Position numbers and translations under genes: made by a program. Of a stretch of 64,000 nt of DNA, positions 34,167-43,498 are shown piece after piece. Position 1 is the stretch's first letter. The number at the start of each line of letters is the position of its first letter. Under the pieces are notes generated by a model. It searched no databases and was not told the DNA's origin. It saw nothing but the letters and a program-made list of their open reading frames with translations. The stretch is from NCBI RefSeq assembly GCF_017591425.1, contig NW_024466459.1, forward strand, positions 1,922,001 through 1,986,000, read 5' to 3'. This stretch comes from Ochotona curzoniae (taxonomy: Eukaryota; Chordata; Mammalia; Lagomorpha; Ochotonidae).

Positions 34167-34496
34167 GGGATTGGTGCATTAGCTCAACTGGTTAATCCTC
34201 CGCCTCCAAGCACCAGCATCCCACGTGGGTACCAGCTCATGTCCCATCTTCTCCACTTCCCTTCCAGTTCTCTGCTTGCGGCCTGGGAAAGCAATAGAGG
34301 AGTATCCAATACCTTGGGTCCCTATACCCATGTTGGAGACCCAGAGGAAGCTCCTAGCTCCTGATTCAGGATTGGCTCAGCTCCAGCTAAAATTAGGGTT
34401 AGAGTCAGGGAATGAATCAGCAGACGGAAAATCTTTTACTCTCTCCTCTCTGTAAATTTGCCTTTAAATGAAAATAGATATAACTTTAAAAAAGGA
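34167..34496 (+). mobile_element. C SINE, subtype with GCTCAACTGGTTAATCC head
   Basis: GGATTGGTGCATTAGCTCAA head, GGCCTGGGAAAGCAATAGAG and ATGAAAATAGATATAACTTT tail. The head variant recurs at 36736, 56994 and 61164. Confidence 0.85.
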
Positions 34497-34565
34497 AAAA
34501 ACTCATGACATTATTTCTATCAATATCCTAAGAAAATAACCCTTCTAAAAAAAAACTTCAGTGTC

Positions 34566-34884
34566 GGGCCCGGCATGATAGCATAGTGGATAAAGTCCTC
34601 GCCTTGAACATGCCGGGGTCCTATTTGGGTGCTGGTTCTAATCCCAGCAGCCCTGCTTCCCATCCAGCTCCCTGCTTGTGGCCTGGGAAAGCAGTCAAGA
34701 ATAGCCCAAAGCCTTGGGACTTTGCACCCGCATGGGAGACCCAGAAGAGGATCTGGGCTTCTGGCTTCGGATAGATGCAGCAGATGTTGCAGTCACTTGG
34801 GAAGTGAATCATCGGACAGATCTTCCTCTCTGTGTATCTGACTTTGCAATAGAAATGAAATAAATCTTGAGAAAAAATTAAAAT
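34566..34884 (+). mobile_element. C SINE, young, with target-site duplication
   Basis: TTCAGTGTC (34557-34565) and CTCAGTGTC (34885-34893) flank GGCCCGGCATGATAGCATAG to the AATGAAATAAATCTTGAG tail. Confidence 0.92.
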
Positions 34885-34893
34885 CTCAGTGTC

Positions 34894-35182
34894 AGAGCCC
34901 ATGTTGTGGCGCAGAGGGCTGGGCCAGTATTTACTACACAATACGAGTCCCAGATGTTCTGCTTCCAACCCGGCTCCCTGCTAATGTGTATGGGAAGGCA
35001 GCAAATGATGGTCCATATATGTGGGCCTCTGTCACCCACACGAGATGTGGATGGAGCTCCTAACTCCTGGCTTTAATCTAGCTGGTGCAGCCGCCTGGGA
35101 AGATGGACAATATCTCCTTTCTCTTTCATCCTTCTCTCTGTAATTCTGCACTTCAAATAAATAAATATATCTTTTTTTTTAA
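34894..35182 (+). mobile_element. C SINE, old subtype, tail-to-tail with the next
   Basis: AGAGCCCATGTTGTGGCGCA head and CACTTCAAATAAATAAATAT tail. It abuts the inverted copy at 35183. Confidence 0.82.
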
Positions 35183-35455
35183 ACTTTCTTAAAAAAAAAA
35201 AACTCACAGAGAGAGAAGGAAGAAATCTACCTTCTATCCATCCACTAGTTCATTCCCCAAATGGCTGGGCCAGGCTGAAACTGGAAGCCAGGAGCTTCTT
35301 CTGTTCTCCCTCATGAGTGCAGGAGCCCAAGCAGTTGGGCCATCCTCCACCGCTTTCCTAGGCACAGTAGTAGGGAGCTGGATGGGAAGTGGAGCAAACA
35401 GGACCCAAGCAGGCACCCATGTGAGAATCTCGGTAGAGGTCAATTCAGGGCAGGG
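35183..35455 (-). mobile_element. C SINE, old to intermediate
   Basis: AACTCACAGAGAGAGAAGGA, CTAGTTCATTCCCCAAATGG and GGAGCTGGATGGGAAGTGGA. The head is degenerate. Confidence 0.8.
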
Positions 35456-35824
35456 AACGTGTTAGCAGGAAAGACACTGAGTTGTGCCTTACAAGATGAG
35501 CAAGGTACCTACCACAAGGGGTGGAGCAATTTCAAATGAACAAAACATGTTTGTCTTTCTACACAGATCCTAACGAGTCTGTAAGACTTTCTAGACAGAT
35601 AACTTGGGTTTTGATATGTACTTCATCTCTTCAAATCTGTTTCTCCTACTTCAGAGCTATTGTGAGAACTAAGTGTGATAAAAGACATAAACTCGGCAAC
35701 AGGGTATGGCGTCTAATAAACAATATATGTAGGTCACACAGAAACACCTAACAATGCTGACTACAACAAAATATTTCAAGGTTCCACCATTCTTGGACAG
35801 AGAAAGTAGCAGTAAAAGCTATTA

Positions 35825-35976
35825 GAAGCTCTTGGTTCCCAGCTTCAAACCAGCTCAGCTCTAACCACTGCAGCCATTTGGGGAGTGAACCAATGTATGG
35901 AAGTGTGCTCTCTCACTCGCTCACTCTAACTCTGAAATGGAAGGAAAAATAAACTAAGTCTTAAAAAAAAAAAAGG
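35825..35976 (+). mobile_element. C SINE, 5'-truncated
   Basis: Starts at GAAGCTCTTGGTTCCCAGCT and runs through GGGGAGTGAACCAATGTATG to an A12 tail. Only the 3' half is present. Confidence 0.83.
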
Positions 35977-36196
35977 TGGGGGGGCCACAGAGTGAACAAG
36001 CAGACAAAGTTAAAAACCTATCATCATTTAGCCAAGGTCAGATAGTTCTCCGCAGATCATGATATATCCTATTATATGTATTATAACAAAATAATACATT
36101 CCTAATGACAATGAATCATAAATAAAACACTAAATTCTGCCAACTGTAGCCTATTTGAACTACAGATATTTTACAATTTCAAAGGGCTCTAATCTT

Positions 36197-36518
36197 GGGA
36201 CTGGTTTTGTGGCACAGTGTATAAGCCTATAACATCATCATGCCATATGGGTAACAGTTTGTGTCCCAGCTGTTCTGTTTCCAATCCAGCTCCCAGCAAA
36301 TAGCCTGGGAAGAGCAGCAGATGATGGCCCAAGGCCTTGGGCCCCTGCATCCATATGCAAGATCCAGAGAAGTGCCTGGCTTATTCTGGGCCCAGACTTG
36401 GGGCCTTTGCAACCATCCAGGAAATAAACCAGTGGATAGAAGATCTCTTTCTGTCTCTCTCATTCTCTAATCCAGATTTTCAAATTAATAAATAAGTCTT
36501 TATTAAAAAAAAAAAAAA
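36197..36518 (+). mobile_element. C SINE, old subtype
   Basis: GGGACTGGTTTTGTGGCACA head, AGCCTGGGAAGAGCAGCAGA and AATTAATAAATAAGTCTTTA tail. Confidence 0.86.
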
Positions 36519-36735
36519 GTACTGATTACAGTACTCAGGAGCCACTGAGGAAAACCAAAAGAACAATTTGCCATTTTCAGTAACTAATGATGAGGACTAT
36601 GTGCTTTGGATCTGGATCTGCTGCACCTTTCTTCATAGCAAGACACCAACTGCTTCAAGAAAATGGTTGCTTAACTCATCAATTAATGGATACAAAAAGC
36701 ATACTATGAGGTACAATCTCCAAAAAATGCATTAT

Positions 36736-37030
36736 GGGGTAAGTGTGGTAGCTCAACTAGCTAATCCTCTGCTTGCCTATGCCAGCACCTGCAGGGGATG
36801 CAACACTTTTGACGCAATTCCTTGGTTCTAGATTTGGAAAAGCAACCAAGTATGGCCCAAGTCAGCCCCTATAGCCATGTGAGAGACTCAGGAGAGGCTC
36901 CTGACTTCAGATGGGCTGAATTCTCACCACTGCAGCCACTGAGGGAGAGAAGCAGCAGATAGAAGAGCTCCCCCTGCGATGCTTCTTCTCTCTGTAAATC
37001 TTTCAAATAAAAAATAACTAATTTTTTTAA
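36736..37030 (+). mobile_element. C SINE, degenerate
   Basis: GGGTAAGTGTGGTAGCTCAA head, GGAAAAGCAACCAAGTATGG and TTTCAAATAAAAAATAACTA tail. Confidence 0.78.
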
Positions 37031-37547
37031 AAATTAAAAAAATTGGCTCAATCTCTTGACCTTATACAGAATATTAGATGTTTATAAGTTTTTCACATAA
37101 AAAGACCCTCATCAAAAATATCTAAAATAAAAATCATGTGAGCCTTAAGTGTGACCATTCAATTACTTTTAAAATTGAGTTATATGTGAAACCGGCATAA
37201 ATTAGCTGTTAATATGTTGTGATGGTAACAAATCAACCAAAAGGGTGACAGGGAAGAAGCTATGATGAAAGTATACGCACTTCACTCACCATGAAGATCA
37301 AACCACATGAGGAACCCAGGCCATGTCCTACAGCCTGTCTGAAGAGGATTAGATGAAAAGAATGTAAAAGAAAAGGAAAGAATCAAGCCACAATAGCTTC
37401 CTACTCAGAAACACCACGAAAACAGCAGTAACGGGAGATAGTCAAATTTCTAACACTCCTTGCATAAGTCACTATCATACACAGGCACCTTCATACCAAG
37501 AAACTTATGCAATATAATCATGTTTTCATCTGTAAGGCCTTGAATCA

Positions 37548-37750
37548 GGGGCCAGCGCCTGCATGGCCAGCATCCCATGAGTGACAGTTCAAATCCCAGC
37601 TGCCCCACTTCCCATCCAGCTCCCTGCTAATGTGCCTGAGAAAGTAGCAGAAGATGGCCCAAGTCCTTGGATCCTGCACCCATGTGGGGGACCCAGAAGC
37701 TCCTGGTTCCCAACTTCATATCAGTCCATCTCTGGCCAATGTAGCCACTT
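37548..37750 (+). mobile_element. C SINE, 3'-truncated, facing an inverted copy
   Basis: GGGGCCAGCGCCTGCATGG head and TGCCTGAGAAAGTAGCAGAA centre, ending at CCAATGTAGCCACTT. The missing tail is replaced by the inverted SINE from 37752. Confidence 0.82.
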
Positions 37751-37751
37751 G

Positions 37752-38044
37752 TTTTCTTTTTATTTGAAAGGTAAATTTAAACAGAGAAGATACAAAGATC
37801 TTCCATCCACTGGTTCATTTCCCTAGTGGTCAAACATCTGGAACTGAGCTGATCCAAAGCCAGGAGCTTCTTCTGAGTCTCCCATGCAGGTGTAGCGGCG
37901 TAAGGCTTTGGATTCTCCTCTGCTACTTTCCCAGGCCATAAGTAGGGAGCTGGATGGGAAGTGGAGCAGCCAGGACACAAACCAGTAGCCATACATGATT
38001 CAACCACAGGTGGAGGATTAGCCTGTTTCGCAATGGCATCAGTC
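37752..38044 (-). mobile_element. C SINE, intermediate, inverted partner
   Basis: TTTTCTTTTTATTTGAAAGG tail side, CACTGGTTCATTTCCCTAGT and GGAGCTGGATGGGAAGTGGA. The head is scrambled near 38000. Confidence 0.84.
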
Positions 38045-38306
38045 CTTGAAGATTTTTAATTAATTTTTCTTAAGGTTACAGACAAGGTTAACCTTTCTAC
38101 TGACAAGGGTTTTATAAATTACTAACATGAGAGGAAGCACACACAGACACTGAATTTACAAAAAAGATATAAAATAAGTGTTCTAGATAAGTAATTTTTC
38201 ATTTCTCCATTCCTAAGAATTTAAGACATTAGAAATTACTAAAATCAAACTGATTTTTCCAGCCTTTCATTTTCAAAAATAATGGCATAAAAAAAAAATT
38301 ACTTCA

Positions 38307-38624
38307 TGGGCCCAGTATGGTAACCTAGTGGCTAAAGTCCTCGCCTTGCATGCATCAGGATCCCATATGGACACTGGTTCTAATCCCAGCTGCCTCACTT
38401 CCCATTCAGCTCCCTGCTTGTGGTCTGGAAGAGCAGTCAAGGACGTCCCAAAGTGTTGGGACACTGGGCCCACATGGGAGACCTGAAAGAAGCCCTTAGC
38501 TCCTGGCTTCGGAGTGTCTCAACTCCAGCCAGTGGGGCTATCTGGGGAGTAAACCAACAGATAGAAGATTTCTGTCTCTCTTTCTTTCTGCAAATCTGTA
38601 TTTCCAATTAAAATAAATGTTTAA
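38307..38624 (+). mobile_element. C SINE, young to intermediate, with target-site duplication
   Basis: AAATTACTTCA (38296-38306) and AAATTACCTCA (38625-38635) flank TGGGCCCAGTATGGTAACCT to CAATTAAAATAAATGTTTAA. It is the last SINE before the SMURF2 promoter. Confidence 0.93.
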
Positions 38625-39236
38625 AAATTACCTCAAATATTTTTACTATATATACAGAGAATATTGTTTATCCAAACTGTAAGAAGTCTGTCTGATATCC
38701 ATCACACTGCATGAAATACATCTTATAATCAATTTATTCTAGAAATATTACCTGATTCATAGCATTACTACACAGCCTATTTTAATGATTAAGTGTAATT
38801 ATTACCCAAAAAGTAGAAGTTGATGAAAATGATATTTTAATCACCAACAGCCTGAGAAATCACAAATTGGGCATTTAATTAGCCTTACCTTTTTAGCATC
38901 AACAAACACCAAACAGTTCACTAACTGACTGTGGTCGTAGGAATAATAAGTAGAAAAACCTATTATCTGTGGTGGGCAAAAGATTTCATAGCTCAAATAT
39001 TTCATTATCCGTTAGTGTACGGGTGTCACCACACAAAAATTGCTAACTTTCAGGAAAGGGGCAACACCTAGTGAGAATATCATTGAACAACTGCAGTTTA
39101 CAAAGCCCCTTGGAACCAGACACTGTCCATTCACAATACCAGTTGGCTATTGAGCTAAATAAAGCATTGAACAATAACTTTAAAACATCTTACAGCTCCA
39201 GTGCACCATAAACCAAATAAAATTCACTGTAAGGTT

Positions 39237-39238
<2 letters not shown>

Positions 39239-39267
<29 letters not shown>
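39239..39267. repeat. poly(T) run
   Basis: About 28 T in a row on the plus strand with no recognisable SINE or L1 body next to it. It may be a bare retroposon tail or simple slippage. Confidence 0.85.
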
Positions 39268-39270
<3 letters not shown>

Positions 39271-40787
39271 TTTCACCTCTATTAAGGAACCTGGCTCTAA
39301 ATGAACTGCTAAACACTTAGTCTCAAGGTATGCCAAACATTTCTTAAGGTCTTAACAAAGAATCAACTTTTTTTTTTTTTAAACAAAACGAGGCCTAGGT
39401 TAAATATTTTACTTGGCTTCTCAAGATGGACTAAGAAGTTGGGCACCAGCTCCAGACCGATTCCTGGCCGCACATCAAACATAGCCCTGTCATTTATCCA
39501 GTCAGTCAAAACAATCTTTTCCATCTAACCCTTTAATGTTTATGTCCTAAAAAGCTGCTAATTGAATCCAGCTCTTGAAATCTATTTGTTAAAATCTATA
39601 TACTGTCTAATTTGTAAATGATGAAGTAAAATAGTGTATGTGTGTGTGTTAACTTTCCTGGCAAAACAGAAGAGATTCCACCAAATGTAACAAGGGAGGG
39701 CAATGTTTTTAATATCTGTCAAATTTTAAGGGAAAACTACTCAAAAATTCCCAATGGTTTTAAGAAATTGAGAGTACCTCAAACTGTTTTTACAATTAAG
39801 GGGACAACGGCTATTTAAAAACCTTCAGAAAAATCTAAATATACCAAATCACTCCATGAATTTAATCCAAGATTCCCTCTGGTCCCAAAACAGAATAAGT
39901 GTAATCTTTCCTAACAAATTTACTCATCAGTTTTCGTTGGCTCATATGCAGCAAGGAAACCACAGATAAACACCTTAAGATCTACACACTCACATCAGAA
40001 ATCTGAAAGCTCGGGTCAGTCACAGAGTCAAACCCCTGCTTCCTGGCACCAGGTCACTCTCCGGGCGCCCGGACACAGCCTTGAGGGAAGTCAATGGCAA
40101 CGGTCTGTTTCTGATGCTTCCTGCACACCTGGGATCACAGGTTCCTCCTATGATTGCTCACTCCAGGTGAGAACAGCAACGAAGAGCCCGTAAAGGACTC
40201 CACTGGCTTGGCCCACAGCCGAGAAACTCCACGCAGGACAGGGACCAGCATCCCTCAAAGCAGACGGTTCATGAACAACCACTCGGTACATGACTACGCG
40301 ATTTTCCGGGGAGAGGGGGGCAACACCGTCACAGAAGTAAGATCGCTTTATAATTGCAGCCAACTCAAGCCAGCTTCTGGCTACCAAACTCACTGCAGGT
40401 TATTATCTGGAGGGTTCAGCCAGTGGACTGGGAGGTGACACACAGCATTCAGCTACAAAATTAGTCCGTCTAAATCTCAAAGTCTAGTGTGGGCAAACAT
40501 AATTACAGTTTATTCTTAAGCACACACACGGACACAAATCAAGGGAAAACCATCTTTCTCACCACACATTCGAATGTAAGCATGTTCAATTCATTAATGG
40601 TAAAACGGTAAAGCTAGAAGGGTGGCACTGCCTTCAACTACCCTTTCCAAACCAAGTATAATTTTTCCTAAAAATTACAGGGATATGTTGATCTAAGAAT
40701 ACTCAACACAGCTCTGAAGGTAAGACGTTCCTGGGATAAAGATTACAGGCACCTGGATCGAAAACACCTTAGAAGAATAGTCTTCTT

Positions 40788-40822
40788 TCCAATTTAAGTA
40801 TATGTGCTGCCGAAGCGAGCAC
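40788..40822 (-). pseudogene. 3'-truncated U6 snRNA retropseudogene with 17-bp target-site duplications
   Basis: The minus strand reads GTGCTCGCTTCGGCAGCACA followed by TATACTTAAATTGGA. This is the exact 5' end of U6 snRNA (nucleotides 1-35, one substitution). The next two bases also match U6 but belong to the flanking repeat. The copy is bracketed by a perfect 17-bp direct repeat, AGAAGAATAGTCTTCTT, at 40771-40787 and 40823-40839. There is no poly(A) tail and no other snRNA sequence. It starts at U6 base 1 and breaks off inside the molecule, the signature of the known tailless class of mammalian retropseudogenes. It is far too short to be functional. Confidence 0.93.
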
Positions 40823-41740
40823 AGAAGAATAGTCTTCTTAACAAACCCCCATGGACATTCTTTTCCATTTAGAAAAGGGAAAAGGGGAGGGTGGAGAAAG
40901 TGAAAGAAAGTTCCCTTGAAAGTTCTGTAGAAGCACCCACTTCAACAAGTACCGTCGGTCCATTAAAAAAAAGGTGGGGGGGGGGGTTAGTTTTTAAGGC
41001 AGATCTAGAGTTAGAAGCGAGCCACAAGTTCTGCGGCCTACAAAGAACAACCCAAAACACGCTACCCTACAATCAAACACTTCCCAAACACAGAGCGTAC
41101 AAGAGTCCGAGCCGTGGGATCCGCCAGACACACCGGAAAAAGTCAACCTCAGTCTCCTTCCCTCCCCGAGCCGTGCGGTCAAGGTGTGTGGCACGGCCAC
41201 TGGGGCTGGCGGCAGAGTGGAGGTTTCGCACGCGGGCACCAGTGGCTGCTCAAGTTAACAAGCCGGGCACACACACACTGCACCCTCCCGTTAAGCGCTC
41301 CATCTTTAAGGAGGGTTTACTGCGCGCACCGGCAACCGGGATTCAATCAGCCCTTCCACGACCCCCACCTGAGCAGCGGGCAACCCCCCACCCCAGGCTG
41401 CTCCCGGCCAAGCCCGCAAGAATCGGGCTCCTCCGCCAAGACGTCCAGACCTCAAAGCCGTCTGCGGTTCGAACCGGTGCACCCCTCACTTCCACACAAG
41501 ACACCCACTGCCCCCACCCCCGTTCCTCCGGGGATCACCCTCGCCCGGCTTTTCCCAACAAGCTCCCAAACCCAGCAAGTGGTTTTCCAACTATGCTCCC
41601 TGAAATAGGCCTTCCCACGCCCCCGACGCCCCCACCACCTAACCTCTGATCGCGACCCTGGCCCTTCTCCCAAGGCCACAGGCAGCCCCCCACCCTCAAC
41701 CCCGCGCCGCCTCGCCCACCTCGCGCCCGACCCCCCTCAC

Positions 41741-41792
41741 CTGTCAGGCGCAGCTTGACGGGCCCGTTCCGCCGGCCTCCGGGGTTAGACAT
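41741..41792 (-). CDS. SMURF2: SMURF2 exon 1, coding part (residues 1-17 and first base of codon 18)
   Basis: SMURF2 is a C2-WW-HECT E3 ubiquitin ligase that targets SMAD and TGF-beta/BMP receptor pathway proteins, RhoA and polarity proteins in cytoplasm, membrane and nucleus. Read on the minus strand, this segment begins MSNPGGRRNGPVKLRLT, which is the SMURF2 N-terminus. It then meets a GTGAGG splice donor after ...CTGACAG, so intron 1 is in phase 1. Joining it to the 39-nt exon at 2452-2490 completes codon 18 as GTA (Val) and continues the known protein without a gap. The start codon sits in GGGGACATGTCT and opens the start of the family protein. SMURF2 has about 748 residues, so the window holds only the first 9 percent. 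The coding segment lies inside the CpG island and has no frameshift. Confidence 0.97.
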
Positions 41793-41882
41793 GTCCCCGG
41801 CGGCGGGGACAGCCGGGGCGGCGGCGGGGCTCCGGGCCGGCGGGCGGGGCGGGGGCGACGGCGAGGCGCGGCAGCCGAGTCA

Positions 41883-41969
41883 CTACTGCGGCCGGGGCTG
41901 GGGCCCGAGCAGCCGGCGCCGCGGCCGTGGCGGCCGGAGGGTCCCGGATGTGCCGAGCGTCGTCGCCAT
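41883..41969 (-). other. candidate upstream ORF (28 codons) in the SMURF2 leader
   Basis: On the minus strand an ATG at 41969 in context CTCATGG (G at +4, no purine at -3) opens a 28-codon frame beginning MATTLGTSGTLRPP and rich in Pro and Arg. It stops with TAG at 41885-41883, 90 nt before the SMURF2 start codon. It does not overlap the main frame, so it could reduce or gate SMURF2 translation by reinitiation. Whether it is in the mRNA depends on the transcription start, which I cannot determine. The peptide resembles no family I know. Confidence 0.4.
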
Positions 41970-42268
41970 GAGCGGCGGAGGGAGCGGGACGCCGAGCTCC
42001 CCCCTCCTCCCACTTCTCCTTCCTCGGCCCGGGCCGCACAACAAAGCCGCAGCCGCGGCCGGCCTCGCCGCCGCCGCCCGCCCGCCCGCGCCCCCGCCGC
42101 CGCCTCGCAGTCGCCGCGGCCTTCCTTTCCTCCCGACTCTGGCGAGGCCCGGGAGCCGACGGGACCGGTCGGTTGAGGCGGGCGGTGCTCGGCGCGCCGG
42201 AGCTGGACTCGGGGCTCGGCCGCTTCCTCCTCCACCCGCCCTCTTGTCTGAGGGAACCCGGTCCCGAA

Positions 42269-42292
42269 GCCGCCGCCGCCGCCGCCGCCGCC
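42269..42292. repeat. (GCC)8 trinucleotide repeat in the CpG island
   Basis: Eight perfect GCC units (GGC on the SMURF2 strand) sit about 480 nt upstream of the SMURF2 start codon. Depending on the transcription start they lie in the 5' leader or the core promoter. Repeats of this type often vary in length. Confidence 0.95.
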
Positions 42293-43164
42293 ACTCGTCG
42301 GCCCGGTGGGGAGGGGGGGGTAGGAGAGAGGCGGGGAGGAGACGGAGGCGGGGCCGACGGGCGGGGGCGGGGCCGCGGCGGGGCGGGCGCGCGCCGGGTG
42401 CCCGGGACGCGGGGAGGCTGAGGGAGGCGCGCGGGCTGGGCCTGGGCGCCGGGCAGGGAAGGCGGGGGACACCCCGCAGTCTGAGGGGAGAGGGCGGAGG
42501 GTGGCCCTGTGGCACCTGGAGCGGCTTAGCATGCAGCCCGCTTCAGGTAGAGCGTGTGTCGGTGCAGGACACGTTGCATGTATTGGACACTCACTGTGTG
42601 CGGGCCTCTCGTAGCGGGTGCGGGTTCTAAGAACCCGGAGTCCGCCGCCCCCGGACACTCTAGCATCTCTCGGGCGAGGGGAGAAGCCTTGCAGCCGCCG
42701 CCATCCCCCGCCCCTCCCCTGGAATGCGTTGCTGGTGGACTTGTATTAGCCTCCGCTCTCCGGCACTCAGCCGGTGGGCAAGATCAGGTTACCTCTGGGG
42801 CGAGGATAAGGAGGTGATAGCCATGCCTTAAAGTATTGTCAGCCAGGTCGGCCTTCAGGAGCTGTGTGTGCAAAGCTAGTTTTTCGTTATCTCGGGAGGA
42901 GAAAAAAATTACATGTACCTTACACTTTGAACCTGTAATTGCAGGACTAGGAATGTTTACAAATGCGTAGCAATTCAGAAGACATTCTTTACTACATTTA
43001 GATAGTAACAAGGAGGATGGACCAGCAACCTAATGGTGAATTATATTACATCAGCGGCATTTTTTTTTTCCGTGTGCAGCCATTTAACTGGCAATTAAGA
43101 AGATCGCTTACTACGGGAGAGTTTATATATGTCAGGCAGTTTAATAAAAAAAAGCAGAACAATT

Positions 43165-43498
43165 GGTGTCTGGCGAGATGACTCAATGGATTTACCTCAT
43201 CTGGCAAGCTCCAGAATCCCATATGGGCACCGGTTCCAGTCCCAGCTGCTCCACTTCCCATCCCGCACCCTGCTTGTGGCCTGGGAAAGCAATCGAGGAC
43301 GGCCCAAAGCCTTGGGATTCTGTATCCGTGCGGGAGACTGGAAGAGGTTCCTGGCTCCTAGCTTTGGATCAGCACAGCACCGGCCATTGCGCTCACTTGG
43401 GGAGTGAATTATCGGACAGAAGATCTTCCTCTCTGTCTCTCCTCCTCTCTGTATATCTGACTTTATAATAAAAATAAAATAAAAATATTAAAAAAAAA
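43165..43498 (+). mobile_element. C SINE, young to intermediate
   Basis: GGTGTCTGGCGAGATGACTC head, GGCCTGGGAAAGCAATCGAG and an ATAATAAAAATAAAATAAAA tail. It is the nearest SINE upstream of the SMURF2 promoter and the only one between 38.6 and 48.1 kb. Confidence 0.92.

Larger units (their letters stand above)
38625..41189. other. SINE-free intron 1 stretch next to the promoter
   Basis: Apart from the T runs at 39239 and 39369 and the U6 fragment at 40788, I recognise nothing here. From about 41.05 kb the GC content climbs into the CpG island. The ORFs at 40148-40438 show no known protein. Confidence 0.7.
2491..41740 (-). other. SMURF2: SMURF2 intron 1 (39,250 nt)
   Basis: The intron runs from the GTGAGG donor at 41740 to the TTTACAG acceptor ending at 2491 (minus strand). 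It holds most of the SINEs, L1 copies and the U6 fragment listed separately. The longest stretches where I recognise neither gene nor repeat are 6844-7853, 8172-8948, 10367-11070, 12192-12970, 13879-14402, 18821-20480, 22331-23109, 23702-25019, 25886-26570, 27393-28253, 32453-33071, 33769-34166, 37031-37547 and 38625-40770. They are AT-rich with scattered short ORFs and no splice-flanked coding exon I could recognise. SMURF2 residues 17 and 18 are contiguous across the intron, so no constitutive exon is missing. Confidence 0.95.
41190..42660 (-). promoter_or_regulatory. SMURF2: CpG-island promoter and 5' leader of SMURF2
   Basis: CpG density rises abruptly near 41.2 kb and falls again near 42.7 kb, in contrast to CpG-poor flanks. 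The densest part (41.76-42.5 kb) contains several GGGGCGGGG-type GC boxes, especially at 42357-42390, and no TATA box that I can place. The 5' untranslated leader of SMURF2 must lie between 41793 and the transcription start. I cannot fix the start from sequence alone but expect it within about 41.95-42.4 kb. The island extends both ways from exon 1, as is usual for promoters with divergent initiation, but I see no convincing gene on the plus strand. Confidence 0.85.

Noticed and set aside
34190..34230. tRNA genes at the SINE heads
   Set aside because: The A- and B-box-like sequences belong to tRNA-derived SINE heads. No copy folds into a complete tRNA with an anticodon arm and acceptor stem.
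41755..42658. Long ORFs of 169-304 codons on both strands of the CpG island
   Set aside because: GC-rich DNA lacks stop codons by chance. The translations are low-complexity Pro, Arg, Gly and Ala, both strands are open at once, and only the short MSNPGGRRNG segment matches a real protein.
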